Shown here: positions 20,018 to 28,656 of the stretch, one piece after another
Numbering within the stretch: position 1 is the first letter of the stretch
Layout of the letters: each line of letters begins with the position of its first letter
Source of the DNA: Nocardioides sp. Soil774
GTDB taxonomy: Bacteria; Actinomycetota; Actinomycetes; Propionibacteriales; Nocardioidaceae
Direction of reading: 5' to 3'
Assembly: GCF_001428125.1 (NCBI RefSeq)
Contig: NZ_LMSM01000010.1
Coordinates: 62,001 to 126,000 of the forward strand
Length of the DNA stretch: 64,000 bases
The notes under the pieces: generated by a model
What the model was told of the DNA's origin: nothing
The model's input: the letters and a program-made list of their open reading frames with translations, nothing else
Databases searched by the model: none
Position numbers and translations under genes: made by a program

Positions 20018-20058
20018 CGCAGGGCCTGATCACCCTCCCTCCCCGATCAGGCCCTGCG
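20018..20058 (+). terminator. Terminator hairpin after the GMC oxidoreductase
   Basis: CGCAGGGCCTGATC, a 13-base loop, GATCAGGCCCTGCG: a perfect 14-pair stem followed by GCGATTTCG. It lies 135 bases after the stop and 60 before guaA and should separate the two transcripts. The remainder of this 234-base gap shows nothing else I can name. Confidence 0.8.
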
Positions 20059-20105
20059 GCGATTTCGGCGACCGGTGCGCTTTCGGGCGGGGGACCGCGC
20101 CTCGA

Positions 20106-20111
20106 TAGACT
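20106..20111 (+). promoter_or_regulatory. -10 box TAGACT for leaderless guaA mRNA
   Basis: TAGACT with 6 bases to the GTG at 20118; the same geometry as guaB and guaB3. Confidence 0.72.
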
Positions 20112-20117
20112 CCGCGC

Positions 20118-21695
20118 GTGACGCAGCCTGCAGAGCACGACCTGGTCCTCGTCGTCGACTTCGGCGCGCAGTACGCCCAGCTCATCGCGCGGCGCGTGCG
20201 CGAGGCGCGGGTCTACTCCGAGATCGTGCCGCACACGATGCCCGTGGCCGACATGCTCGCGCGCGGGCCGAAGGCGATCATCCTGTCCGGCGGCCCGTCG
20301 AGCGTCTACGCCGACGACGCCCCCGGCATCGACACCGGCGTCTTCACCGCGGGCGTCCCGGTCTTCGGCATGTGCTACGGCTTCCAGCTGATGGCCAAGG
20401 GCCTCGGCGGCGAGGTCGCGCACACCGGCGCCCGCGAGTACGGCCGTACGCCGGTCACCGTCACCGAGCCCGGCACGCTGCTCGAGGGGATCCCGGCCGA
20501 GCACAAGGTGTGGATGTCGCACGGCGACTCGGTCGCGCAGGCGCCCGAGGGCTTCACCGTGCTCGCGTCCACCGACGTCACGCCGGTCGCGGCCTTCGAG
20601 GACGTCGACCGTGGCCTCGCCGGCGTGCAGTGGCACCCCGAGGTGCTGCACTCCGAGCACGGGCAGAAGGTGCTCGAGCACTTCCTCCACCAGATCGCGG
20701 GCTGCCGCCAGACCTGGACGATGCTCAACATCGCCGAGGAGCAGATCGAGCGGGTCCGCGACCAGATCGGGGAGAGCGGGATCGCCATCTGCGGCCTCTC
20801 CGGCGGCGTCGACTCCGCGGTGGCCGCGGCCATCGTGCAGCGCGCGATCGGCGACCGGCTGCACTGCGTCTTCGTCGACCACGGCCTGCTGCGCGAGGGC
20901 GAGGCCGAGCAGGTCGAGCGCGACTTCGTCGCCGCCACTGGGGTCAACCTGCACGTCTACGACGCCCGCGAGACCTTCCTGGCCGCGCTCGCCGGGGTCA
21001 CCGACCCCGAGGAGAAGCGCAAGGTCATCGGTCGCGAGTTCATCCGCGCCTTCGAGGCCGCCGAGGTCGAGGTGCTGGGCGAGGCCGCCGAGCAGGGCGA
21101 GAAGGTCGGCTTCCTCGTGCAGGGCACGCTCTACCCCGACGTCGTCGAGTCCGGCGGCGGGGCCGGCACCTCCAACATCAAGTCCCACCACAACGTCGGC
21201 GGCCTGCCCGAGGACCTCGAGTTCGCGCTGGTCGAGCCGCTGCGTACGCTCTTCAAGGACGAGGTGCGCCTCGTCGGCGAGCAGCTCGGCCTGCCCGCCG
21301 ACATCGTGTGGCGCCAGCCGTTCCCGGGCCCGGGGCTCGGCATCCGCATCATCGGCGAGGTCACCGCCGACCGTCTCGACATCCTGCGCCGCGCCGACGC
21401 GATCGCGCGCCAGGAGCTCACCCGCGCCGGCCTCGACCGCGACATCTGGCAGATGCCGGTGGTGCTGCTCGCCGACGTCCGCTCGGTCGGCGTCCAGGGT
21501 GACGGGCGCACCTACGGCCACCCCGTCGTGATCCGCCCGGTCACCTCCGAGGACGCGATGACGGCCGACTGGGCCCGCCTTCCCTACGAGGTGATGGAGC
21601 GCATCTCCACGCGCATCACCAACGAGGTCGCCGAGGTCAACCGGGTGACGCTCGACATCACCTCCAAGCCCCCGGGCACCATCGAGTGGGAGTGA
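20118..21695 (+). CDS. guaA: GMP synthase (glutamine-hydrolysing)
   Basis: Turns XMP into GMP using glutamine and ATP, completing the pathway begun by guaB. It has 525 residues and three parts. The class I glutamine amidotransferase has its nucleophile in [11 protein letters not shown] (about residue 87) with the His/Glu pair in [13 protein letters not shown]. The ATP pyrophosphatase domain carries the P-loop [12 protein letters not shown] (about residues 230-241). The C-terminal dimerisation domain ends KPPGTIEWE. All key residues are present. GTG start, predicted leaderless. It is convergent with the GrpB gene, with a single base between the two stops. Confidence 0.97.
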   Translation: MTQPAEHDLVLVVDFGAQYAQLIARRVREARVYSEIVPHTMPVADMLARGPKAIILSGGPSSVYADDAPGIDTGVFTAGVPVFGMCYGFQLMAKGLGGEVAHTGAREYGRTPVTVTEPGTLLEGIPAEHKVWMSHGDSVAQAPEGFTVLASTDVTPVAAFEDVDRGLAGVQWHPEVLHSEHGQKVLEHFLHQIAGCRQTWTMLNIAEEQIERVRDQIGESGIAICGLSGGVDSAVAAAIVQRAIGDRLHCVFVDHGLLREGEAEQVERDFVAATGVNLHVYDARETFLAALAGVTDPEEKRKVIGREFIRAFEAAEVEVLGEAAEQGEKVGFLVQGTLYPDVVESGGGAGTSNIKSHHNVGGLPEDLEFALVEPLRTLFKDEVRLVGEQLGLPADIVWRQPFPGPGLGIRIIGEVTADRLDILRRADAIARQELTRAGLDRDIWQMPVVLLADVRSVGVQGDGRTYGHPVVIRPVTSEDAMTADWARLPYEVMERISTRITNEVAEVNRVTLDITSKPPGTIEWE

Positions 21696-21696
21696 G

Positions 21697-22182
21697 TCAC
21701 AGCAGGCCGGCGGCGCGGAACATCCGGTCGTAGATCTCGCGCACGACGGGTTCCTTGACGGTGTTGTAGCGCATGCCGAAGCCCAGACAGTCGGGTCCGA
21801 AGACGTGCACGTGGACGCGAGGCTCGCTGAGCATCTTGAACATCCGGTGCTCGTGCCAGTGCGGCTCGGTGAGCCAGTGGACCAGGCCCAGGGACTCGAG
21901 CGCGGGGACGTACGCCGTCTCGTCGGTGGGGTCGTCGACCGCGACGTCGATGTCGATGATCGGCTTGGCAGGGAGGCCGGGCACGGAGGTGGAGCCGATG
22001 TGCTGGATGGCGAGCAGGCGCTCGCCGAGGACCGCGGTGATCCGGTCCTCGAGCTCGGAGTAGCGCTGCGGCCAGGAAGGATCGGGCTCCTCGATCCGTA
22101 CGACGTATCCCGTCGGGTGCGCGCCGACGTGGACGACCTCGCTCGGCGCGTGGTGGCGGGTGATCTCCTCCGGTGTCGGCAC
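21697..22182 (-). CDS. GrpB family protein (UPF0157, nucleotidyltransferase fold)
   Basis: A 161-residue protein of the GrpB family. The signature IQHIGSTSVPGLPAKPIIDI is present at about residues 58-77, with further conserved Asp residues in DIDVAVDD. These make up a nucleotidyltransferase-like active site (GS motif and acidic pair). The biological substrate is unknown for the family as a whole. It starts with GTG. It is convergent with guaA and shows no operon partner. Confidence 0.88.
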   Translation of the reverse strand: MPTPEEITRHHAPSEVVHVGAHPTGYVVRIEEPDPSWPQRYSELEDRITAVLGERLLAIQHIGSTSVPGLPAKPIIDIDVAVDDPTDETAYVPALESLGLVHWLTEPHWHEHRMFKMLSEPRVHVHVFGPDCLGFGMRYNTVKEPVVREIYDRMFRAAGLL

Positions 22183-22233
22183 GTGCCGATCAGATCACAC
22201 GCCGTCGCCCTCGACGGTCCGCGAAGCAGAGCC

Positions 22234-22449
22234 CTACGCCGTTGCGTCGAGCTCCGCCATCTTGGCCCGGAGGCTGCTCTCGGCTTGGCGCCACAACGTC
22301 GCGGAGTGCGCGTGGTGGTGGTGCACCGCCGTGCCTGGGCGCGCCCGGTCCCGGCAGACCTCATGTGCGAGGGCGCGCGCGGCGAAGTCGTCAGCGACGT
22401 TGCCCAGCGTGCTGCTCCAGGGCGACCACTCGACCTGCACCTCTGCCAT
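22234..22449 (-). CDS. Small hypothetical protein (uncertain)
   Basis: A possible 71-residue protein starting MAEVQVEWSPWSSTLGNVAD and containing an HHHHAHSATLWRQAE stretch. No membrane segment, signal peptide or known domain is visible. It is the only plausible gene in the 435-base stretch between the GrpB gene and the secreted FlgD-like gene. No ribosome site is obvious, and an upstream in-frame start at 22479 is possible. It could equally be non-coding. Confidence 0.35.
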   Translation of the reverse strand: MAEVQVEWSPWSSTLGNVADDFAARALAHEVCRDRARPGTAVHHHHAHSATLWRQAESSLRAKMAELDATA

Positions 22450-22617
22450 GGCCCGAGCGTGGCCCAGGTCGTCGTCCACGGGTCGGTGTGCGCGCGAATC
22501 TGCTCAATTTGTGGCGGGGCAGGATGCGCGTCGACAAAGGCTCCGAGAACTTTCTCGCGTGTGTGCGCGTCTACTCGACGGCGCGGTCCGCGCTGCACCT
22601 CAACGGCAGGAGCACCA

Positions 22618-23949
22618 GTGGTACGTCGTCTCGCCCGGGCCATTCTCGGTCTCGCCCTTCTCGCCACGCCGGCCCTCGCCGTCGTCGCGCCGGCCGACGC
22701 GGCCGGCAACGGCTGGCGCATCAGCGCGACGAGCCGCTTCTCACCCAACGGCGACGGAGTGAAGGACACGCTCAGCATCCGCTACCGGGTCCCGGACAAG
22801 ACGCACGTCTACCTCGCCGTGAGCCGTGCAGACGACAGGTTGCACCACCTGCGCACCGTCGACCTCGGCAAGCAGGCCGCCGGCACGCACGAGTGGACCT
22901 GGGACGGTCGCAACCAGTCCGGCAAGCGGCTCATGGACCAGCGCTACGTCGTCAGCGTCTACGACCACGCCCCGACCGGTCAGGCCGCCCGCGCCTACAA
23001 GAAGGTCCAGGTCGACACGACCTTCTGGGCCGAGCTGGGCGCGCCGACCTACGGCGCGGAGCTCGGGGCACCCGCCCGCGTCTTCCCGCGCACGACCGTC
23101 GTCACTGACACGCTCGACCTCGCCGCGTACTCGGAGGAGAAGAAGCTCACCTCGCTCGAGCTCGTCATCCGCAACGGCAAGGGACGTGTGGTGCTTCGCG
23201 CGGACGTCGCCGAGCCGCGGCGCTCGACGAACGGCTTCTTGTACGGGCACGGCCGCACCGTCGAGTGGGCCGCCGTGCGTGGAGGCAAGCCGTTGCCCAG
23301 CGGCCGCTACACCGCAGTCGTGGTCGGGCAGGACAAGGCCGGCAACACCGGCCGGACCGACGCGGTCAGGATCTGGGTCTCCGCTGACAAGCTCGAGTGG
23401 CAGGAGAAGACGGTCACGGTCGCACCCGACGCGTCCGTCGTGGGGCCGTGCGACTACGACGGTGGAATGGGTTGCGGTGACTACACGTACTGCGGTCGGG
23501 TCGTCGCCAGCGGCCTGTTCCCCGGCGGGCTGAGCTACCGGTCGGCCGAGTGCGCGACCCCACCGATCAATCTGCAGACCCAGGCGGTCGCGGTCGCCTC
23601 GCACATGCTCGAGGTCCCCGAGGCCACCGGAGTGCGGGGCCTGGCAGCGGTACGGGTGGCGTTCACCGGAGCACCGACCACGGCCGGGGAGCCCGACACC
23701 GCGACGTTGGTCGTGTACGGGACGCACTCGCCGGCCCCCAACCCCACGACCTCGATCGTCAAGGGGACGTCGGGACAGTCGGCGTGGGTCGAGGAACCCG
23801 GCTGGGGTGAAGGACTCGCCGAGGACGTGACCGACGGCTTCCCCCAGCGCGACCCGGCAGCACTGTGGAGCTTCTCCACCCATGGCACCGACTCCGTCGA
23901 CGTCTCGAGCTTCACCGTCGACGTGCGCTACCTCGCGGTCCAGCCCTAG
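22618..23949 (+). CDS. Secreted protein with FlgD/Ig-like domains
   Basis: A 443-residue exported protein. A Sec signal peptide (RRLARAILGLALLATPALAV, cleaved about residue 28 after ADAA) is followed by SRFSPNGDGVKDTLSIRY, the opening of a FlgD Ig-like domain, and GTHEWTWDGRNQSGKRL, its typical core. A second Ig-like repeat with VEWAAVRGGKPLPSGRYTAV follows. The C-terminal third has several Cys (CDYDGGMGCGDYTYCG, AECATPP) that may form disulphides. Such proteins act in adhesion or the cell surface, but no partner is encoded nearby. The GTG start has a GGCAGGAG ribosome site. Confidence 0.78.
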   Translation: MVRRLARAILGLALLATPALAVVAPADAAGNGWRISATSRFSPNGDGVKDTLSIRYRVPDKTHVYLAVSRADDRLHHLRTVDLGKQAAGTHEWTWDGRNQSGKRLMDQRYVVSVYDHAPTGQAARAYKKVQVDTTFWAELGAPTYGAELGAPARVFPRTTVVTDTLDLAAYSEEKKLTSLELVIRNGKGRVVLRADVAEPRRSTNGFLYGHGRTVEWAAVRGGKPLPSGRYTAVVVGQDKAGNTGRTDAVRIWVSADKLEWQEKTVTVAPDASVVGPCDYDGGMGCGDYTYCGRVVASGLFPGGLSYRSAECATPPINLQTQAVAVASHMLEVPEATGVRGLAAVRVAFTGAPTTAGEPDTATLVVYGTHSPAPNPTTSIVKGTSGQSAWVEEPGWGEGLAEDVTDGFPQRDPAALWSFSTHGTDSVDVSSFTVDVRYLAVQP

Positions 23950-24058
23950 CCGGCAAGCGACGCCCGGAACTCGGCAGTCCGCATCTGGTGTCGCCCTGGG
24001 TGCCCACCTGAGTGCCGGGACGTGCCTGTGGCCCCGCCACCGGGGATGCGGGGCGAGG

Positions 24059-25579
24059 TCATGGTCGGCGCCGGCTCGAGAGGTGCTGGCCCGAGACGGA
24101 CGGTGGCGCAGGCTCGGGCGGGTCGAGCGCGGTGGTCCCGTGCCGGTCGCGTCGGTAGCGGTGGCCGTGGGGTGAGGTCCACTCGAAGACCCCGGGCTCG
24201 ACCATGTTGTAGCGCCAGGCGGAGTGGGTCTTGAGGCGGTGGTGGACTCGGCAGAGAGCGGCGAGGTTGGAGGTCGTCGTCGGGCCGGGCTGTTGGCGAC
24301 CGTCTGCGTCGGCGTCGTGGTCGAACTCGATGACGTGGTCGATGTCGCAGGCACGCGCCTTGCGGCCGCACCAGGGGAACACGCACGTGCGGTCTCGGAG
24401 GACCACTTGCTCGCGGATCCGGTCGGGGACGGCGTACGCCGGAGTGGACTGCTCAACGCTGAGGTCGATGACCGGCTTGATGGTGATCTTGGTGCGGGAG
24501 TCGCCGCACCAGGACTGCAGATGGTCGAGCAGCAGGAGCCGCTGGCGCTCCTCGAGGCGTCCGGTAGGACCGAAGACCGTGGATCCGTCCCGGGCGACGC
24601 TCGCGTCGAAGTGCGCGTGCAGGAGCCGCTGGCGCTCCTCGAGGCGTCCGGTAGGACCGAAGACCGTGGATCCGTCCCGGGCGACGCTCGCGTCGAAGTG
24701 CGCGTGCAGCACGACCTCCCGCGCCGCCGGCAGTCCGTCAGAGTCCTCAGGACCGGTGTGGTCCTGGGAGAACAGGTCGAGCGCGGTCTGGGTCCGGGCG
24801 AGGTCGCCCAGCGCGGTCGCGCGTCGGGCGTCCAAGGACTCGGTCGAGCCGAGCGCCTTCTGGGTCGCGGCGCCCTGGGCGAGCGCGCGGTCGAGGTCGA
24901 TGGCGTCAGCGAGCCCGACCTCGGCCTCGACGCGGACGGTGCCGGCGAAGTGCACGTCCTGGTCGTGGATCGTGACGTGGCGCGGGTCGACGAACAGGTA
25001 GCCGTCCTCCGGATCAGCAGCCGGGTCGGCCTCGGCGAGGTCGAACCGCTTGATCGTCTCCGCGACGAGTCGGTCGAGCTGCGCGGTGCCGATCTTCCCC
25101 GCGACCGCCGCGACCTGCGCGTCCACGAACGCCGCTGCGCCAGCGGTGAGAGCGGGGGCGGAGTGGATGGTCACCTCGGCCACTGACCGAGCCCGCCAGG
25201 CGGGCACCCGCCCTGACTGGACCTGCACCCACAGGCGCGGGAGGCGGTGACGCAGCTCGAGGGCGTGCCCGATGAGCTTCTTCGCAGCGGTGGTGGAGAT
25301 GCCGAGGACGGTGCCGAGCTCGGCGATGCAGAACTCCGCGACCAGCGGGCAGCCGTCGCCGGCGATCGGCTCCTCGTGCTCGGAACCGGGGACGGTGAAG
25401 GCTGCGGCGGAGTGGATCGACTCGGGCGGGTGGAGGTCGGCCCAGCGGGCGGCGAGGTCGAGCTGTCGGGCGGCTTCGGCATTCTCGATCTCGCGCGAGG
25501 TCCGGATCGAGGCGAGCAGGCCGGCGGGGCTGAGGGTGTCTACCTCAGCCTGTCGGGGTCCTGCCAGTGCGTCGATCAT
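24059..25579 (-). CDS. DUF222 / 13E12-type HNH endonuclease-domain protein with internal duplication
   Basis: A 506-residue protein of the 13E12 repeat family common in actinobacteria. The N-terminal two thirds is the DUF222 region (LAARWADLHPPE, LGISTTAAKKLIGHALELRH). The C-terminal part is an HNH nuclease module: CVFPWCGRKARACDIDHV, then ALCRVHHRLKT. Within DUF222 a 29-residue block beginning HAHFDASVARDGS occurs twice, head to tail and without any difference, matching a perfect 87-base duplication. The start at ATG 25579 is chosen because a TAGAAT -10 box lies 7 bases upstream. The family's biological role is unclear. Confidence 0.85.
   Translation of the reverse strand: MIDALAGPRQAEVDTLSPAGLLASIRTSREIENAEAARQLDLAARWADLHPPESIHSAAAFTVPGSEHEEPIAGDGCPLVAEFCIAELGTVLGISTTAAKKLIGHALELRHRLPRLWVQVQSGRVPAWRARSVAEVTIHSAPALTAGAAAFVDAQVAAVAGKIGTAQLDRLVAETIKRFDLAEADPAADPEDGYLFVDPRHVTIHDQDVHFAGTVRVEAEVGLADAIDLDRALAQGAATQKALGSTESLDARRATALGDLARTQTALDLFSQDHTGPEDSDGLPAAREVVLHAHFDASVARDGSTVFGPTGRLEERQRLLHAHFDASVARDGSTVFGPTGRLEERQRLLLLDHLQSWCGDSRTKITIKPVIDLSVEQSTPAYAVPDRIREQVVLRDRTCVFPWCGRKARACDIDHVIEFDHDADADGRQQPGPTTTSNLAALCRVHHRLKTHSAWRYNMVEPGVFEWTSPHGHRYRRDRHGTTALDPPEPAPPSVSGQHLSSRRRP
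24532..24705 (-). repeat. Perfect 87-bp tandem duplication inside the HNH gene
   Basis: Bases 24532-24618 and 24619-24705 are identical. 87 is a multiple of three, so the reading frame is kept and 29 residues are repeated. The absence of any mismatch points to a recent event. Confidence 0.95.
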
Positions 25580-25586
25580 GTGATCG

Positions 25587-25592
25587 ATTCTA
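25587..25592 (-). promoter_or_regulatory. -10 box TAGAAT for leaderless HNH-gene mRNA
   Basis: Minus-strand TAGAAT with 7 bases to the ATG at 25579. No ribosome site. Confidence 0.68.
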
Positions 25593-25648
25593 GTTGGAGG
25601 CACCGACGGTCGCCGCCCGGCGAGGGGGCAGGGATGCCGGAGGTTCGG

Positions 25649-26012
25649 TCAAGGCCGTGCCTGCTCCTGGCACGCCTCCGCTGACACCCCGCGCGGACAG
25701 CCGTGGAGGTCGGCGCCGACGACCAGCCCGGCGACGAAGGTGCTCGCCACGGCGAGGCCGACGGCCGAGAGCGTGAGCGCAGCGCTGCGGCGTACGACCG
25801 CGAGCACGGCCAGCGGCAGTGCGGCGACGACGCCCGCGACGACCAGGAGCAGCCGGGGTCGTGCCCGGGTCGGTCGAGCGGCCGAAACCGCCCCCGGAGC
25901 AGCCCGAGACACCACAGACGGTGAAGCCGGCAGCCAGCGTGGGCGCGACGGCGAGCACGAGACCGAGGACGACCGGCAGCGCGACCGTGCGGCCCGAGGA
26001 GGTGCGGCGCAT
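25649..26012 (-). pseudogene. Frameshifted Cys-containing small membrane protein
   Basis: Two overlapping frames together read as one membrane protein of about 121 residues. The first frame starts at ATG 26012 (MRRTSSGRTVALPVVLGLVL), has one membrane segment and a CGVSGC motif, and then becomes charged Arg-rich nonsense after about residue 51. The next frame supplies two more membrane segments (LLLVVAGVVAALPLAVLAVV and LTLSAVGLAVASTFVAG) and a CPRGVSAEAC motif before its stop at 25649. One extra base in the GC-rich stretch around 25850-25880, near a run of four C, would explain it. It could be a true inactivating change or a base-calling error. Function unknown. Confidence 0.6.
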
Positions 26013-26102
26013 GGCCACCACCCTGCCACGGTCGTCGATGGGCATTGACCCCCCGCAGCGCGCGGCGTTCACTGGAAGGTCATCCGATTCCGAGGAGGGC
26101 GC

Positions 26103-26486
26103 ATGTCAGGCAGGGTGGTGCACTTCGAGATCCCGTACGACGACGGGGACCGCGCCAGGTCTTTCTACGGCGCAGCGTTCGGCTGGCAGCTGGTGCCGAT
26201 GCAGGACCTGGGCTACACGATGGTGATGACCGGGCCCACCGACCCCGAGAGCGGGGCCACGGAGCCGGGGTTCATCAACGGCGGCATGTTCGAGCGGACG
26301 GCCGACTTCCCGGGCACGGGGCCGAACATCGTGGTCGACGTGGCGAGCATCGACCAGGCGCTCGGCAAGGTCGAGGAGGCCGGTGGCGCGGTCGTACGGG
26401 GCCGGACCCCCGTCGGCGAGATGGGCTTCACCGCCTACTTCACCGACACCGAGGACAACCTCGTCGGCCTGTGGGAGACAGCCTGA
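26103..26486 (+). CDS. VOC family (glyoxalase/bleomycin-resistance fold) protein
   Basis: A 127-residue vicinal-oxygen-chelate fold protein. It starts HFEIPYDDGDRARSFYGAAF, the typical first beta-alpha unit with the FYG motif, and ends TDTEDNLVGLWETA, the usual last strand with its metal-ligand Glu region. Many members have unknown small-molecule substrates, and none can be named here. A GAGGAGGGC ribosome site precedes the ATG. No operon partner is evident. Confidence 0.88.
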   Translation: MSGRVVHFEIPYDDGDRARSFYGAAFGWQLVPMQDLGYTMVMTGPTDPESGATEPGFINGGMFERTADFPGTGPNIVVDVASIDQALGKVEEAGGAVVRGRTPVGEMGFTAYFTDTEDNLVGLWETA

Positions 26487-26571
26487 GCCGCGGCTGACCG
26501 TAGGGGTGTTCGCATCGGGAGACGCGCAGGTCTAGGTTGACCGTGGCCCAACTGAACCTCGGGAGGCATGC

Positions 26572-28287
26572 GTGAGCTCGGACACCCTGATCGACGCCAA
26601 CTGGCTGGACTACCTGCTGGTCGCGATCTACTTCGGCTTCGTCCTCGGGATCGGCGTCATGGCGCGGCGCTCGGTGTCGGACTCCATCGACTTCTTCCTC
26701 TCCGGGCGCTCGCTCCCGGCGTGGGTGACGGGCCTGGCCTTCATCTCGGCCAACCTCGGCGCCGTCGAGATCATGGGCATGTCGGCCAACGGTGCGGAGA
26801 TCGGCCTGCCGACCGTGCACTACTTCTGGGTCGGCGCCGTGCCCGCGATGCTGTTCCTGGGCGTCGTGATGATGCCGTTCTACTACGGCTCCAAGGTCCG
26901 TTCGGTGCCGGAGTTCATGTTCAGGCGGTTCGGCACCGGGGCCCACCTGGTCAACGCCATCAGCTTCGCGGTCGCCCAGCTGCTGATCGCGGGCGTCAAC
27001 CTCGCGCTGCTCGCCGGGATCGTGCACGCCCTGCTGGGCTGGCCGATCTGGATCGCCCTCGTCGTGGCGGGCGCCATCGTGCTGTCCTACATCACCCTCG
27101 GCGGCCTGAGCGCGGCGATCTACAACGAGGTGCTGCAGTTCTTCGTCATCGTCGCCTCGCTGCTCCCGCTGACGCTGATCGGCCTCCACCGCGTGGGCGG
27201 CTGGGGCGGCCTCACCGACAAGATCACCGCCGCCGCCCACAACGCGCCGGCCGACGCCGCGGTGGCGCCGGCCTCGCAGCAGCTCGAGTCGTGGCCCGGC
27301 CAGGCGCTCTCCGGCTTCGACTCCTCGCTGCTCTCGGTCATCGGCATCGTCTTCGGTCTCGGCTTCGTACTGTCCTTCGGCTACTGGACGACGAACTTCG
27401 TCGAGGTCCAGCGCGCGATGGCGTCGAACTCGATCTCCTCGGCGCGCAAGACGCCGATCATCGGCGCCTTCCCCAAGATGTTCATCCCCTTCATCGTGAT
27501 CATCCCCGGCATGATCTCGGCTGTCCTCGTGCAGGAGATGGTCGACCTCAAGAACGGCGGTACGCCGTCGGGCGGGGCGTCCGGGGACGGCGTGGCCTAC
27601 AACGACGCGCTGCTCCTGCTGATGCGCGACGTGCTGCCCAACGGGCTGCTCGGCCTGGCGATCGCCGGCCTGCTGGCGGCGTTCATGGCAGGCATGGCGG
27701 CCAACATCTCGGCGTTCAACACCGTCTTCTCCTACGACCTGTGGCAGCGCTACATCCGCAAGGACCACAGCGACGACTACTACCTGCGCATCGGTCGCCT
27801 CGCGACCGTCGCGGCCACCGTCATCGCGATCTTCACCGCCCGCATCGCGATGGGCTACACGAACGTCATGGACTACCTCCAGACGCTCTTCGGGTTCTTC
27901 AACGCACCGCTCTTCGCCACCTTCATCCTCGGCATGTTCTGGAAGCGCATGACGCCCACGGCCGGCTGGGTCGGCCTGGTGGCAGGCACGCTGTCGGCGG
28001 TCGCCGTCGACCGCCTCGCCGCCGCGGGCGTGATCGACCTGCCGGGCCAGGGGGCGGCGTTCCTCGCCGCGTCCACGGCCTTCGTCGTGGACATCGTGCT
28101 CAGCGTCGTCGTCTCGCTCGTGACGAAGCCCAAGCCGGTCTCCGAGCTCAGGGGGCTGGTCTACTCCGAGACGCCCCGCGAGGACCGCACCGACCCCGAC
28201 GAGGCTGCCATGCCGTGGTGGCGTCGCACGGTCCCGCTCGCCGGCATCGCGCTCGCGATGGTCATCGTCCTCAACGTCGCCTTCTGA
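26572..28287 (+). CDS. Sodium:solute symporter family transporter
   Basis: A 571-residue transporter of the SSS family with about 13 membrane segments. Landmarks are SISFFL-like IDFFLSGRSLPAWVTGLAFI in the first segments, SANLGAVEIMGM, YITLGGLSAAIYNEVLQFF (family signature) and AFMAGMAANISAFNTVFSYD. The closest resemblance is to the sugar/inositol-type branch, but the solute cannot be read from sequence. The start is GTG 26572 with GGGAGG five bases before; an ATG four bases earlier is in another frame. A small membrane protein gene follows after 14 bases and probably belongs to the same system. A TAGGTT -10 box lies at 26533. Confidence 0.9.
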   Translation: MSSDTLIDANWLDYLLVAIYFGFVLGIGVMARRSVSDSIDFFLSGRSLPAWVTGLAFISANLGAVEIMGMSANGAEIGLPTVHYFWVGAVPAMLFLGVVMMPFYYGSKVRSVPEFMFRRFGTGAHLVNAISFAVAQLLIAGVNLALLAGIVHALLGWPIWIALVVAGAIVLSYITLGGLSAAIYNEVLQFFVIVASLLPLTLIGLHRVGGWGGLTDKITAAAHNAPADAAVAPASQQLESWPGQALSGFDSSLLSVIGIVFGLGFVLSFGYWTTNFVEVQRAMASNSISSARKTPIIGAFPKMFIPFIVIIPGMISAVLVQEMVDLKNGGTPSGGASGDGVAYNDALLLLMRDVLPNGLLGLAIAGLLAAFMAGMAANISAFNTVFSYDLWQRYIRKDHSDDYYLRIGRLATVAATVIAIFTARIAMGYTNVMDYLQTLFGFFNAPLFATFILGMFWKRMTPTAGWVGLVAGTLSAVAVDRLAAAGVIDLPGQGAAFLAASTAFVVDIVLSVVVSLVTKPKPVSELRGLVYSETPREDRTDPDEAAMPWWRRTVPLAGIALAMVIVLNVAF

Positions 28288-28301
28288 GAGAGGGGCCCGC
28301 A

Positions 28302-28610
28302 ATGTCCGACGAGAAGCAGACCGGTGCGCCCCACAAGGCCGGCGCCTTCGACATCCGCAACATCATCGGCGCGCTCTTGGGCGTCTACGGCGTGATCCTG
28401 ACGCTCGCCGGCCTCTTCGCCGACCAGGCACCCGACAAGACAGGCGACGTCAACGCCAACCTCTGGACCGGTCTCGCGCTGGTCGTGGTGGCGGCGCTGT
28501 TCCTCGGCTGGGCACGGCTCAAGCCGATCGTGGTGCCGGCGGACGTCGAACGTCCCGACGACGACCCCACCCGTCCCGCGCCGCAGCGCAAGCGCCCGCC
28601 GACGCACTGA
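28302..28610 (+). CDS. Small two-helix membrane protein, symporter partner
   Basis: A 102-residue protein with two membrane segments (IIGALLGVYGVILTLAGLF and LWTGLALVVVAALFLGW) and a charged Pro-rich tail. It starts 14 bases after the symporter with a GAGAGGGG ribosome site. The phrase AGAFDIRNIIG just before the first helix looks conserved rather than random. Its place suggests an accessory subunit or stabiliser of the transporter. No catalytic feature is present. Confidence 0.75.
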   Translation: MSDEKQTGAPHKAGAFDIRNIIGALLGVYGVILTLAGLFADQAPDKTGDVNANLWTGLALVVVAALFLGWARLKPIVVPADVERPDDDPTRPAPQRKRPPTH

Positions 28611-28643
28611 GGGCCACGGCCTCCGGCGGCCGGGGGCCAGCGA

Positions 28644-28649
28644 TACAGT
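28644..28649 (+). promoter_or_regulatory. -10 box TACAGT for leaderless lipoprotein-map mRNA
   Basis: TACAGT with 7 bases to the ATG at 28657 and no ribosome site. Confidence 0.65.
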
Positions 28650-28656
28650 CCTCGCG

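Noticed and set aside
19998..22778. 926-residue minus-strand frame spanning guaA and the GrpB gene
   Set aside because: Shadow of guaA; overlaps several real genes and has biased, domainless sequence.
24532..24705. Considered as a CRISPR array
   Set aside because: Two adjacent identical 87-base units within a coding frame and no spacers.
26440..28302. Long acidic/His-rich minus-strand frame opposite the symporter
   Set aside because: Shadow frame; the symporter on the plus strand has clear family motifs.
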